Shown here one piece after another: positions 1 through 10,584 of a stretch of 38,295 nucleotides of DNA. The position numbers and the translations under genes were made by a program. Numbering within the stretch: the first letter of the stretch is position 1; every line of letters begins with the position of its first letter. This stretch comes from Lingula anatina (taxonomy: Eukaryota > Brachiopoda > Lingulata > Lingulida > Lingulidae), in assembly GCF_001039355.2 (NCBI RefSeq), contig NW_019775456.1, forward strand, positions 307,557-345,851, read 5' to 3'. The notes beneath the pieces were generated by a model. It saw only the letters and a program-made list of their open reading frames with translations, was not told where the DNA came from and made no database searches.

Positions 1-606
1 GCTGTTGAAGGCGTGGAGCAGTCTGCTCGAACGCTTTGTGTCCTTCCTTGCAGTAACGCGTGCTTATTTAAAATAGGTTTCTTAAAGATGCATACAAAGT
101 CAATTTTTTGTCACAAAAACCAACCAAATGCCAGCATATAGTTTCAAGTAGTATAACTAAGAGAATTACCAAAAGGCATTGTTTAATTTTACCCGAAAAT
201 GATGTTTGAACAGATTTTTCTGCTGGCATTCTAAGCTGTATGTCAATGGGGCAGGAAAGTAGGTCACGGAAGTAGGTTAAATTTACAACCATAAATTTAA
301 AGAAAGGAGCAGTCTAAAGGTCTTTTATGGCAGATCGAGTGATCTATTCAGTTTATCCCTTGGCATTTCAAATTTATTTGAGTGATATAAAAATCTAGTA
401 GAAGTGGTTTACATGTGTTACTGGGAATCCACGCTCCACCGATGCTCGGTTCGTATGTACCTTTAATTATACTTTTTGAAACTATATACTGGTATTTGGT
501 TGGTTTTTGAGCAAAAAAATGACTTTGTATGCATCTTTAATAGACCTATTTTAAATAAGAACGCGTTACTGCAAGGAAGGACACAGACTGCTCCACGCCT
601 TCAACA
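1..606. repeat. Foldback inverted repeat at window start
   Basis: Bases 1-165 and about 462-606 are inverted copies of one another: the GCTGTTGAAGGCGTGGAGCAG start returns as its complement ending in CTTCAACAGC, and the ACTTTGTATGCATCTTTAA block is shared. A spacer of roughly 300 bases lies between. The left end touches the window edge, so the true boundary is unknown. No coding sequence is apparent inside. Confidence 0.8.
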
Positions 607-1145
607 GCTCCACACGTTTACAAGGGGAAGTGCTAAGCCAAATTGTTGAGCCTTGTAATAAACTTATGGGACCGGTGAAACTAATCACATAGCTAAAAGT
701 GCGACACTTCTAAGAATGTTAAACATTTTTATTTCTTCTAAAAGAAGCTTGAAAAGCTAAACTTGTTGTTCAGCTACCCTCTACCAGGGCGACAGGTTAA
801 TTTTTCACAGATATTCACAGATATGTCTCTAGATAAATAGATAGTCAATTTGATCTGATGTCGCCTCAGCAAAAAATGTCCCCAAGAACTGCGGCCTTGG
901 TAGAGGGTATTGTTCAGCAGCTCCACGCGTTTAGGAATTCCACACCTATAGCAGCTCCATGTGTTTAGCAGCCTCACGCGCTTAGCAGGGGAAGTGCTTA
1001 GCCAATGTGCTTAGCTTGTGATAGACTTATTATAGATCCATATACCGGTGAAGCTTAAAGCACACAGCTAAACGTGTAACACTGCCAACGTGTCTAGCAT
1101 TTTCTTCTGTGAAACGCTTGAAAAGCTATACATGCTTAGCTTTTA
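605..1145 (+). repeat. Pair of diverged direct repeats
   Basis: About 605-768 and 960-1145 are diverged direct copies. Shared blocks include AGGGGAAGTGCT(T)AGCCAA, ACCGGTGAA, CACA(T)AGCTAAA and GCTTGAAAAGCTA. A mariner-type short element (777-907) lies between them. No gene is seen in this stretch. Confidence 0.65.
777..907. mobile_element. Short mariner-type foldback element
   Basis: A 131-base non-coding element has terminal inverted repeats CCCTCTACCAGGGCGAC and (inverted) CCCTCTACCAAGGCCGC. TA dinucleotides flank both sides (775-776 and 908-909), as expected for Tc1/mariner-type insertion. It has no transposase, so any movement would have been in trans. A partial inverted relative lies at 1793-1860. 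Confidence 0.6.
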
Positions 1146-1319
1146 CACATATTTCTAAATGCGTATAGGTGTTTAACGTATGTTGTATGTATTTAAATGC
1201 TAAGCACTGTTTTTACAGTGTATCAGTCCATGGGGTCCATGGGGATCAATCAAACACCGCGGAGGCCCTCGTTGAATGCAATAATTTTAACAGATTAAAA
1301 TGCCTCCTTCTGACACCTT

Positions 1320-2060
1320 TAGGGTTTATTGTTCCGAGGATGCAATTTTCCACTGTACAAGTTCAACAATCGACCGCTGTTCCGAGGGTCCGATATTCTG
1401 AATGATTTTTAGTCCGAGGGTCCGCTGTTCCGAATGAGGATAGCTGCACTTAAACGCAAGGTGTTACATGTACTTGCATGTGCAGAGGGGCGCTTCTAAC
1501 AGCTATGTCACAACATGGGCGTTAGTATATCGGATATATAGACCAAGTTCTTGATAGCAGTATATGCCGCGTCCGTTCAATTACCGACATGAAATCTAAA
1601 AAAAAGTTTTTAAAGGGATTTATTCGTTTCATAAGCGTACATAGGACATGAACCCCTCCCCCTAGTTTTATGTATATCAGCTGAAATAAAACTGATAGAA
1701 ATTCATTTTGTACGGAATATCATGTCATCAGTTATGGTCAAGTGATATGCCTTTATGATATTAAAACAAAATTGTGTTGAACCAAAATGACCATCTATCT
1801 ATCTAGAGACATATCTATGAATATCTGTAAAATATCTGTAAAGTCGTCCTGGTAGAGGGTATACCACTACATGGGATAAGCATATTATTAATACTTCACG
1901 ATAGATATGAACCAGAGTAGAATACCCTTACTATAGGGGTGCATATCTATATTCTCTTGTAATCTTTTGTTCCACGGGGTTTTTTTTCCCGAAGCACTTT
2001 TGTTTTGAAGGTTTTATGTTCCGAGGGACTTTAGTTCCTAAGGTCCGCCATTCCGAAGCC
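1320..2060. repeat. Cluster of TTCCGAGGGTCCG motifs
   Basis: Variants of TTCCGAGGGTCCGATATTC, usually followed by CGAA, occur at about 1330-1435, 1985-2060 and again at about 4965-5000. The spacing is irregular, so this is a dispersed low-copy motif rather than a clean satellite. The DNA between 1436 and 1790 shows no gene. Confidence 0.5.
1793..1860 (-). mobile_element. Partial copy of the 777-907 element
   Basis: Read on the minus strand, this segment repeats the CCCTCTACCAGG end and the TATGTCTCTAGATA block of the element at 777-907, followed by TA. The other terminus is missing, so the copy is truncated. Confidence 0.55.
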
Positions 2061-2494
2061 ATATGTATTTGATTATACTGTATGAGCCGAATTACACCAG
2101 TGCTTACAACAAAATGGCACAGGATAGAGCAGCAAAAGCCCGTGCACCAAACCGTATACAGGTGAGAAAAATAGACATTGTAAGCAAAGATAACTCTTGC
2201 GACCTCCGTTTATTTAAACAAAAATTTTCAAAACTGTGAAGATGCAGACACAAAAAATGGACTATCTACGAATATAAGGAAGCGCTAGTGAAGTTCATTC
2301 GCAAAACTATTTAAACATTTAAAGATTTAAATATGAATGGAACTCCCACGCTGTACTTGTAATATATTCTCTTTTCTGTATATGAACATGTAACATAACG
2401 TCCCAAGTACACATATGTTTGTCCTAATTGAATCTTTACTGGTTTACTTATTTTAAAATCTGGAATGAATCATAGGATGAAAATATTAGAGTAA

Positions 2495-2751
2495 GGCTTC
2501 ATTCACATGCAATGTCTATTTTCTAAATTCTATTTTCTATTCGCGGTATCTTATGATCATGGTCTGTGCCCTGAATATCCCGCCGCGTAATTACTGGCAG
2601 CGCGAGCCAGTTACTTATAGTAACTTATAGTAACTGGCTCGCGCTGCCAGTAATTACGCCGCGGGATATTAAGGTCACAGACCGTGATCATAAGACATAC
2701 CGCGAATAGAAAATAGAATTTAGAAAATAAACATTGCATGTGAACGAAGCC
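2495..2751. mobile_element. Palindromic foldback element with TAA target duplication
   Basis: A 257-base near-perfect inverted repeat with arms of roughly 120 bases meeting around TTACTTATAGTAACTTATAG. Termini are GGCTTC and GAAGCC, and TAA lies directly outside both ends (2492-2494, 2752-2754). A three-base TWA target duplication plus GG-starting termini is typical of PIF/Harbinger-type elements; that family assignment is inference. No coding capacity. Confidence 0.7.
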
Positions 2752-3309
2752 TAAAGCTTCACTATACATAGAATTATTGCCCCCTTGTTTTGGTCCCTTT
2801 ACCATATTTTTATTTTATAATAAATATCTTTTCAACAAAGCGTCTGTTTTATCTTATTATACATATTAAATAATTTATAAGCATATGCTCCTAAAAGACC
2901 TAAAAGAATCATTTTAAATAGAACGTTCACTGTCATCCCATCGGTGATTGTTGTGCGATGAACATTGGACTTAATATCGTAGTAAAACGTGAGACTACTG
3001 ACCCAGATTATGCATTGGGTGAAACTAGGTTAGCTTGCTTTATGCATATGCGGATTTACGTCCAATTGCGTCCTATGATTGGACAATGCGTCCTAAGCAC
3101 CGCAATATTTTACCCTACGCGTTGTATCCTTGCATTACTTAGTGCGGGTGTTTGAAACTGAACACCGTTTTCTTGTGCAGCTTTCGTGGAAGGAACTCCG
3201 CGGATTCCGGTGGCAAAATGCTCTACTATCTTAGTTCTGAAGAGACATTCTAGCCACCCGACGTGGGACCTAAACAACATATCTCAGGCTTCAGATAACG
3301 GTCTATAGC

Positions 3310-3427
3310 ATGGATCAAGTCAGTCGAATTAGTTTTTATGTACAGACACAGATGTCATCTGCATATGTGGTGGCCATCGCTTTCGTCGTCGTCGCTGTCG
3401 TCACCGTGTACTTTCAGTGTTATAAGG
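3310..3427 (+). CDS. Candidate first coding exon with a membrane segment
   Basis: ATG at 3310 opens 39 codons and ends at a strong donor (AAGG then GTAAGTGG, exon end 3427, phase 1). An in-frame TAA lies about 12 codons upstream, so the first ATG is a natural start. The peptide begins MDQVSRISFYVQTQ and then has a hydrophobic stretch of about 20 residues (AYVVAIAFVVVAVVTVYF) ending in CYK, which reads as a signal anchor or membrane helix. Reading phase links it without a stop to the candidate exon 17469-17539 and then to the large exon at 21320. That would make a gene of about 19 kb, with introns filled by the repeats described here. The exon itself is plausible; the long join is inference. 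It could instead belong to another gene or be a chance open frame. Confidence 0.45.
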
Positions 3428-3485
3428 GTAAGTGGAAACCCTTTTACATCTTGTTTTTTAACTTACACAATTGATAAGTAGGCCT

Positions 3486-3700
3486 ACAGGGCGAGTTCGA
3501 AAATCAGCTTGATTGGATTATTTTTCCAAAAGTTACGCTTTTTGTATATATGCAACACTGATAACACATTTCAAGGAAAAACGATAGGCCTATTGTCTTG
3601 AAACTCACAGGAGTGATCAATCTTACTAAAATACAGGTCGAGTTCGAAAAACAGATTGATCAGACCATTTTTTTTCAAAGTAGGCCTATTGAGGCAGCCC
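3486..3700. repeat. Dispersed repeat, inverted relative at 9600-9720
   Basis: The block with AACACTGATAACACATTTC, AGGCCTATTG and TCTTGAAA...CACAGGAGT recurs inverted at about 9600-9720, including AAAAGTTACGCT. Within this copy, GAGTTCGAAAA(T/A)CAG also occurs twice (about 3492 and 3640). It lies just downstream of the candidate exon at 3310-3427. No protein is recognisable. Confidence 0.6.
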
Positions 3701-3759
3701 TATCAGTTAGACATAGGCCTAGGAGAGTTTATGAGAAAGGTTCTAGATATTTTCGTTAT

Positions 3760-4375
3760 GGATTTGCAGTAAGTAACATATATAGGCAAGTTTTCCGAGT
3801 CAAGTTGCTGGTCATCAGCCACTGATTTGTTTCGTGATTTCTTACTTGCAAAAAAATTTGGGAAGCCCATTGCATTGGTCTGCTTGTTTGTGCATTTCTT
3901 TGTGAGTTTGTGGTAAATTTCTGCATGGTGATAGAGGCCACAATTTTAGAGATTTGCGTTTCAAGCATGTGTAGATAGATGATAGGGGCCATTCATAATA
4001 GAAGATCCGAGTATCAACTGACCCAAGGCTTAAATATGACGGATCCTCCATGAAAGGAAGACCGCTTAATCCTGTAATGGTCTCTCCTACTTTTACACGC
4101 CTCCCCACGCGTCGCCCCTGCAGGGGCACAATAAATCTCGGCTCCATTCGTGAGAATCTGAATGGTCCCATAGTCCTAGGATGAACTGATTTCATTTTCA
4201 TATGTAAGGAACACACAATGATTGACAATGTTTTAGAATTTTCAAAATTGGTCAATCAACATTTTGAATATAATGATTATGCAAATAGAAGTGGCCAGTC
4301 GACGGGCCTTGGGTTGAGGATGAGCAAAATCAGCCCTGGAAACAGACAAATATCTCTTTTTGGGTTAGCTATTAT
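3760..4375. other. No recognisable gene
   Basis: An open frame of 137 codons runs on the minus strand here (4255 to 3842). Its translation shows no domain, no organised hydrophobic pattern and no family resemblance that I can see. I treat the stretch as non-coding. Confidence 0.5.
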
Positions 4376-4379
4376 TTTT

Positions 4380-4615
4380 ACAGAACAGGCCCTATAAACG
4401 GATTAGGCGTTTGCTAACACTACCCGCAGGTCTTTTAACACCAACATCCATATTAACCACAGAGCCCAAAAATTAACCAGCACTATCAGAGCGGATAGAA
4501 GTTAGTGCTAGGTATCCCTTAAATAATTATACGGTGTGTTGGTTAATTTATGGGTTTGGTGGTTAATATGTAGTGTTGATAAACGCCTAATCTGTTTATA
4601 AGGCCTGTAGTAAGG
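4380..4615. mobile_element. Foldback element, about 235 bases
   Basis: The left end TTACAGAACAGGCC...GGATTAGGCGTTT is mirrored at the right by AAACGCCTAAT...GGCCTGTAGTAA. Inside, ATATTAACCAC and its complement GTGGTTAATAT are also mirrored, giving arms of about 90 bases. There is no open frame. Target duplication is unclear because the ends themselves read TTA/TAA. Confidence 0.6.
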
Positions 4616-5214
4616 GAATGGGAGGACATGATGACTACCCATCAACACTATCTGTACACAATCGTCTATAAATCATATATTGTCAAGGAATATCTGTTGA
4701 CAGAGAGGCCACAAAGGCCTTTAGTAATTTGTTGGAATGTGTTTTTATCACTTTACCCATATGGTAATTTAAGAAAATGAATGGACATAAATTGCTTACA
4801 GTATGTTGACTTGCAAGATTTTAGAGCTCTTCAAGAACCATAAGCCACTTTTCAACACAGCTAGAGTGAGTTCTTAAGTCAAATGTCCAAATATCCAGCA
4901 CTCCCATTTCCTCTTTTGTTTGGATGCGAGCAATAGTGGCGTCGAGGGGTACGCCTTATATTCCAAGGGTTTACTGTTCCGAGGGTCCGATATTCCGAAG
5001 ATTGTGATTTTTCTGACACAAAAGCATGTTCTACACTTGTTGACTCTTCATGAAACTTAACTTACACTCAATAACTCCCTATTCTTTTACGCGTTTGATT
5101 TCGTTTTAATTGTTATCTGCAATTAGTGAAAGTGTAAGTAATTTGCTTTACAACCGTTATTATTAAAAAAAATCACAATTTACTGGCTGATGACCAAAAC
5201 CATTAATTCTGCAA
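4616..5214. other. No gene seen
   Basis: AT-rich sequence with one TTCCGAGGGTCCGATATTC motif near 4977. No exon, RNA gene or transposon terminus was recognised. Confidence 0.5.
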
Positions 5215-5455
5215 GTTACTACCCCCCACAGATTTTCAATTGGGTTCATATCTAGGTAGTTTGCAGGCCAGGGCAGTTGCTGAACCAATTGGTTTTAAAC
5301 AAAAGCAGTGATTCTGCGAGCTTGATGTGGGGCTGCGTCGTCGTCTTGGTACATTAAGTTGTTCCTGAAGATGGCTCTTACAAATGGAACCATTGTTTGC
5401 TGTAGAAAGTCTCTGTAGGAATGCTGGTTGAGGTTGCCTTCTAGAAAAACCTACT
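5215..5455 (-). pseudogene. Tc1/mariner transposase C-terminal fragment
   Basis: Read on the minus strand, the sequence carries the C-terminal catalytic part of a Tc1/mariner-family transposase. The QDDDAAPHQAR block corresponds to the family's QDNxxxH signature around the second catalytic aspartate. LPWPANYLDMNPIENLWG corresponds to the PWPxxSPDLNPIExxW signature with the last catalytic acidic residue. An in-frame TAA interrupts the frame between these blocks. The N-terminal DNA-binding half is absent, and sequence upstream in transposase orientation becomes the inverted arm starting at 5481. It is a dead relic. The family call rests on directly visible motifs; subfamily is not determined. 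Confidence 0.8.
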
Positions 5456-5480
5456 GGTTCTGGGCAACCGCACAATTATA

Positions 5481-5985
5481 ACCCTCAGGCTGTTGTGTTT
5501 GTATTGCTTGTGAGGTTCGTAAGGCTTTGGTGTCGTGCGCCTTTGCCGGAGACGGACTCAAAACAAAACAACCGAAATGGGTATTTTGATCGTTTATTAT
5601 GCAGGTTAGAGGCGGCCTGAGCGTCGGCCTTACAGTCGTTCGTCGATCTACAGACTCTATCAGCTTCCTCTCCACCTTCTCTGTCTCACCCAGCAAGGAG
5701 CTAGACGATGGTGCGGAGAGCTCGTAAAAGTTTCATTAGACTTCGATACTTTGATGTCGCTCCGATACGTTTGATGTCGTAAGGACTGCAACACTATTGG
5801 CGACTGCGTGTCTGCCCAAACGTCCTTCCTTGACTCCTCTCGTTCATACTCTCTAAGATATCTTAGTGATTGTGATCATCAAATCGATATCCGAGTCTGA
5901 TTATCCTTTAACAAGCCGACCCCACCACTTCCATAACACAAATGCTATTGTTTTTATTAACCCCGATACTCCCAGTGCAATCTAA
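5481..5985. repeat. Left arm of a 0.5-kb inverted repeat
   Basis: This segment is the inverse of 16448-16948 over about 500 bases with few differences. Both outer ends begin A(C)CCTCAGGCTGTTGTG, and TTATA lies just outside each (5476-5480, 16949-16953), possibly a target duplication. Both arms hold the same short open frame starting MLGETEKVERKL that reads outward; I do not recognise it and it may be chance. See the finding on the 11.5-kb arm pair. Confidence 0.8.
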
Positions 5986-6385
5986 TTTGCACATTACAAT
6001 TCTTCCCTTACCCCTGAGTAGAAATTTTACATATTTTTACCATATCAGGGTATCACCGACAAACGAGGGTTTTACTTTACAAGCTTGATAAAAGAACCCT
6101 GTTGATCGTTCTTTCAATGGAGAGGTAAGTGTGAGATAATACACTGTCACCCGAGCGATATGTGCCTTAACACCTCGAGCGTCAGCGAGAGGTGCACGTT
6201 CATGGCATATATCGCGAGAGGGTGACAGTGTATTATTTGACATACATACCGAGAAAAAATACAGTCATTTCATCCTAAAACACCCCTAAAACCGAATAAA
6301 GTGACCCTATATCACGCTCTAGAGATGTTATAAGGAATAAACTCGTCCACGTGCGCTGGTCACCTCCCGCCAAATTCTTACGTAA
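5986..6385. repeat. Intergenic stretch with a long hairpin
   Basis: Bases 6136-6235 form an imperfect palindrome: ATAATACACTGTCACCC on the left is mirrored by GGGTGACAGTGTATTAT, and CGAGCGATATGTGCC by GGCATATATCGCG. The loop contains CGAGCGTCAGCGAG. The rest shows no gene. Confidence 0.65.
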
Positions 6386-7713
6386 TTTCTGACCAATTTG
6401 GTCAATTTTTGCTAAATACTTGTCGTGGACGTTCAACTGGCTTGAGAAGTATTTAATCAACCGTCGACACTGACCATGCACGTCTCAGCTGAGCCACACC
6501 TAGCTGGGACTGCTGCGGAAACAAGGTCCCAAGGCAAAACCTCTACTTTTTAGTGACATTTCTGATAAAAAAGGAGCGTGGGACCGGAAAATAGTCAAAC
6601 TAATTTTTCACAAGTGCAAAGGAGAAAGATATTTACTTTTTGGTGATATTTCTGACAACGAGGCAGTTTCGGACTATATTCAAAATCGACGGCTGTTTAT
6701 TACAAGTTCACGGGAGTTATTATTCTAGTTTTTTATTGTCATTTCTTAAAACGAGGCGGTTACGGGATGTAGTCAAAATCAAACGGATATTTATTTCAAG
6801 TCCACAGGAGAAATAATTCTACGTTTTTTTGGTGACATCTTTTTTACTACGAGGCGGTTTCGGAATATACATGTGCTGGTTTTCAGCTGAGCATTCATGT
6901 GCTACAAGTAATTACAAGTTCAAAGGGGGAATGCATTTGATTTTAACCGATATATCTGATTAAAAGGAAGAATGAACAGCTTAAAACCAAAAGGTAAATA
7001 ACACAACCCTCGTTAAAAATGTCGAGTGAAGCGAGACATTTTTGGGTGGCGGCTAGAGGTTGCCCTCGATCTTCACTGAAGCTTGCCTAAATGGACAGGC
7101 TTCAGTGATCATCATATCGCCACGGTCACATAACATCCCTAGGTATGTATTTGGAGGTAAGAGAGGAGAGGTAATTGGAATCTGTTAAGGCGCTATTTGA
7201 GCGCTACATTTGCTATATAATTATATAAATAACACTTCATTAAAGGATCTTGTCTGTTCCTGAAATAGAAAATTGGTGATATCGGTAACTATGACTACTG
7301 TATTAGTAGTACAATATGATTCTTAAGTAGTTCGACTTCTTTTGTGATCTCAAGCACATCTTTAACCCCATTTCCAGAGATTAGATCGATCTACTTAAGA
7401 TCGACCTAACTCCCTGGGGGTTCACGCTAAATAGCTGTCAACCGAGCGGACACGAAAGTTAATTACCCCCTTACAGCTTGTAGTAGGCGGGACGGACATT
7501 TAAGCTGGATTATCTGACATTAATCTAGTGAGACTCCCCGCGGGGATAGATCGATCTAAAAGCTCTGGGAATACAGCCTTATTGTGTGCCTAACCCCGAC
7601 GCTTACTCATTACATTACAGCTAATAAAGAGTTTGTGTTACAGCAAAATATACGAGTGTCGGGGTTAATAATGCCATATCAGGATTCACCGACAAAAGTT
7701 TAAACTTTTGGTC
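6386..7713 (+). repeat. First copy of a 1328-base direct duplication at a gap
   Basis: This segment is repeated base for base, as far as I can compare by eye, at 7715-9042, with a single N at 7714 between. It holds several diverged AAGG-rich repeats, hairpins (7016-7044 with AAAAATGTC/GACATTTTT; 7073-7108 with TCACTGAAGC/GCTTCAGTGA) and a Harbinger-type short element. No gene is recognisable. Equal length, near identity and the N suggest an unmerged contig overlap. Confidence 0.85.
7365..7578 (+). mobile_element. Harbinger-type short element, family A
   Basis: A 214-base non-coding element flanked by TTA (7362-7364, 7579-7581). Ends are ACCCCATTTCC and GGGAATACAGCC. Internal landmarks shared by all copies are GATCGACCTAACTCCCTGG, TTCACGCTAAAT, ACCCCCTTACAGCTT and the closing GATAGATCGATCTA. 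Other copies lie at 8694, 9043, 17551, 32604, 34522 and 36725. Confidence 0.75.
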
Positions 7714-7714
7714 N
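7714..7714. other. Assembly gap base (N)
   Basis: A single N separates two equal 1328-base copies. It most likely marks a scaffold join at which overlapping contig ends were not merged. Confidence 0.85.
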
Positions 7715-9042
7715 TTTCTGACCAATTTGGTCAATTTTTGCTAAATACTTGTCGTGGACGTTCAACTGGCTTGAGAAGTATTTAATCAACCGTCGACACT
7801 GACCATGCACGTCTCAGCTGAGCCACACCTAGCTGGGACTGCTGCGGAAACAAGGTCCCAAGGCAAAACCTCTACTTTTTAGTGACATTTCTGATAAAAA
7901 AGGAGCGTGGGACCGGAAAATAGTCAAACTAATTTTTCACAAGTGCAAAGGAGAAAGATATTTACTTTTTGGTGATATTTCTGACAACGAGGCAGTTTCG
8001 GACTATATTCAAAATCGACGGCTGTTTATTACAAGTTCACGGGAGTTATTATTCTAGTTTTTTATTGTCATTTCTTAAAACGAGGCGGTTACGGGATGTA
8101 GTCAAAATCAAACGGATATTTATTTCAAGTCCACAGGAGAAATAATTCTACGTTTTTTTGGTGACATCTTTTTTACTACGAGGCGGTTTCGGAATATACA
8201 TGTGCTGGTTTTCAGCTGAGCATTCATGTGCTACAAGTAATTACAAGTTCAAAGGGGGAATGCATTTGATTTTAACCGATATATCTGATTAAAAGGAAGA
8301 ATGAACAGCTTAAAACCAAAAGGTAAATAACACAACCCTCGTTAAAAATGTCGAGTGAAGCGAGACATTTTTGGGTGGCGGCTAGAGGTTGCCCTCGATC
8401 TTCACTGAAGCTTGCCTAAATGGACAGGCTTCAGTGATCATCATATCGCCACGGTCACATAACATCCCTAGGTATGTATTTGGAGGTAAGAGAGGAGAGG
8501 TAATTGGAATCTGTTAAGGCGCTATTTGAGCGCTACATTTGCTATATAATTATATAAATAACACTTCATTAAAGGATCTTGTCTGTTCCTGAAATAGAAA
8601 ATTGGTGATATCGGTAACTATGACTACTGTATTAGTAGTACAATATGATTCTTAAGTAGTTCGACTTCTTTTGTGATCTCAAGCACATCTTTAACCCCAT
8701 TTCCAGAGATTAGATCGATCTACTTAAGATCGACCTAACTCCCTGGGGGTTCACGCTAAATAGCTGTCAACCGAGCGGACACGAAAGTTAATTACCCCCT
8801 TACAGCTTGTAGTAGGCGGGACGGACATTTAAGCTGGATTATCTGACATTAATCTAGTGAGACTCCCCGCGGGGATAGATCGATCTAAAAGCTCTGGGAA
8901 TACAGCCTTATTGTGTGCCTAACCCCGACGCTTACTCATTACATTACAGCTAATAAAGAGTTTGTGTTACAGCAAAATATACGAGTGTCGGGGTTAATAA
9001 TGCCATATCAGGATTCACCGACAAAAGTTTAAACTTTTGGTC
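7715..9042 (+). repeat. Second copy of the 1328-base duplication
   Basis: Same sequence as 6386-7713, ending at TAAACTTTTGGTC before continuing into GTTAGGTCGATC. Probably the same genomic segment represented twice. Confidence 0.85.
8694..8907 (+). mobile_element. Harbinger-type short element (copy inside the duplicate)
   Basis: Same element as 7365-7578, carried in the second copy of the duplication. It should not be counted as an independent insertion. Confidence 0.75.
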
Positions 9043-9246
9043 GTTAGGTCGATCTAGATTTCTAGTTTCACTAGATTGTTGTCAGCCTGACCGGCTGAAA
9101 TGTCTGTCCCGCTTACTAAAAGCTGTGAGGGGGGTTATTAACTTTGGTGCACACTCGGCTCTCGTAACCTGACAGCAATTTAGCGTGAACCCCCAAGGAG
9201 TTAGGTCGATCCGTATAGATCGATCTAAATCTATGGGAATGCACCT
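9043..9246 (-). mobile_element. Truncated family A short element, minus orientation
   Basis: On the minus strand this has the family landmarks GATCGACCTAACTCCTTGG, TTCACGCTAAAT and AAGCGGGACAGACAT. The last GATCGATCTATCCCC part and terminal repeat are missing at its 9043 end, so it is end-truncated. Confidence 0.6.
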
Positions 9247-9312
9247 ACGGATCATTAAGGACAAGAAGATCCATGTACCTAGATACACGGACATATGATA
9301 ATCACATACCAC

Positions 9313-9412
9313 GTAGGCGAGACACCTACATTCCTATTACTCACTAGTGAACAATAGTGATAATCAAGAAAAAACCCCGTTAAACTAGAGGATCAGAGAG
9401 GCGATACCGCCT
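9313..9412 (+). repeat. Two short hairpins of the GAGACA family
   Basis: GTAGG-CGAGACA-CCTAC (9313-9329) matches the hairpin class at 13.1-14.1 and 17.8-18.1 kb. It is followed by ATTCCTAT, as is the hairpin at 14047. GAGGCG-ATAC-CGCCTC (about 9397-9412) is a possible relative with a different loop. Confidence 0.55.
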
Positions 9413-9599
9413 CCATATATTGTACCACCAGCTGGAGTAAACTACCACCACCTCTACCAGTGCTGTGCTTGACAAACTCTACAAACTGCAATGAACCAGT
9501 TCTCAAAATTTGCCAAAAGAATTAAAAAACTGCATGACCTTTGTAGAAATGGTTTGATCAAGGCCATTTTCATACTCAACCTGTATATTCATAACATTA

Positions 9600-9720
9600 A
9601 TTACTCCTGTGATTTTCAAGACAATGGGCCTATTGGTTTTCCTTGAAATGTGTTATCAGTGTTGGACATATGCTAAAAAAGGGGATAAACAGCGTAACTT
9701 TTGAAAAAACGGCCTGATCA
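9600..9720. repeat. Dispersed repeat, inverted relative of 3486-3700
   Basis: Shares AACACTGATAACACATTTC, AAGACAAT(G/A)GGCCTATTG and CAAAAGTTACGCT with 3486-3700 in inverse orientation. Non-coding. Confidence 0.55.
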
Positions 9721-9960
9721 TGCTCATTTTTAAACTGTTTTTTGAAAATAAACATCAGTTCCATAAGATTGAAGACAGAAGACAAAACCGTTTTCCACTT
9801 AATGTGTTATCACTGAAAGTGCATGGCGATGGTAGAAGGCAACGATGATGACAGAGGCAGGTGACAGCTATATGTACAGACATCTGTGTGGGTACATAAA
9901 TTTTGACAAAGGTGCATTTCAGCGAACGTCCGGGGTACACGTTGGTGGTACTTATTATGT

Positions 9961-10433
9961 GCATATCTTTGCCAGTTTTGAAAGTATAAGCACTGCAAAA
10001 GTTGCAAAGTTCAGTTCATGGTGAAAAGTAGTTCAAAGGTCAATTTTTAGGTCACACTTAGATTGCCAGTATATGACTTCCTTTTCAAGTTCAATAGTAA
10101 CTATGGATCTATCTCTACCAGTTTTGGAGATAGAAGAGAATGAAAATTTGCAAAGTTCAGTTCATGGTGAAAAGTAGGTCAAAGGTCAATTTTAAGGTCA
10201 CAGTTAAACTGCCTCTTATGACTTTCTATTCAAATTCAATAGTTACTATGGACGTATCTTTGCCAGTTTTGAAAGTATAAGCATTAAAAAAGTTGCAAAG
10301 TTCAGTTTATGGCGAAAAGTAGGTCAAAGGTCAATTTTACGGTCACAGTAAGATTGCCAGTATATGACTTCCTATTCAACTTAAATAGTGACTATGGACC
10401 TATCTCTGCCAGTTTTGGAGATATAAGAGACCA
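9961..10433 (+). repeat. Tandem array, about 145-base period, alternating subtypes
   Basis: Units start near 9961, 10105, 10251 and 10396. Units 1 and 3 read CTTTGCCAGTTTTGAAAGT; units 2 and 4 read CTCT(A/G)CCAGTTTTGGAGAT. The real period may therefore be a dimer of about 290 bases. Each unit carries TTGCAAAGTTCAG and a GGTCAAAGGTCA-type sequence. No coding frame persists across units. Confidence 0.75.
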
Positions 10434-10584
10434 AATGTTACAAATTTGGAGTTACAACAATGTGCCATAAATTTCCTAAAAAAAAATTATTGAAATAAAG
10501 AGTAAGTCATTTTGGTTGAAATTCTTGAAATGAGAGGTGCTTAGAAGTTCAGATGTTCAAATTTCATGTAATAATGTCATTTCT

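Noticed and set aside
3490-3655. GAGTTCGAAAA motifs as tRNA B boxes
   Set aside because: No A box or cloverleaf could be built around them; they are part of a dispersed repeat.
3842-4255. 137-codon open frame on the minus strand
   Set aside because: No domain, no coding-like pattern that I recognise, no splice or start context; probably chance in AT-moderate DNA.
5451-5696. Open frame MLGETEKVERKL... present in both inverted arms as a possible gene
   Set aside because: Conservation is explained by the arm duplication; there is no domain and the frame differs at its end between copies.
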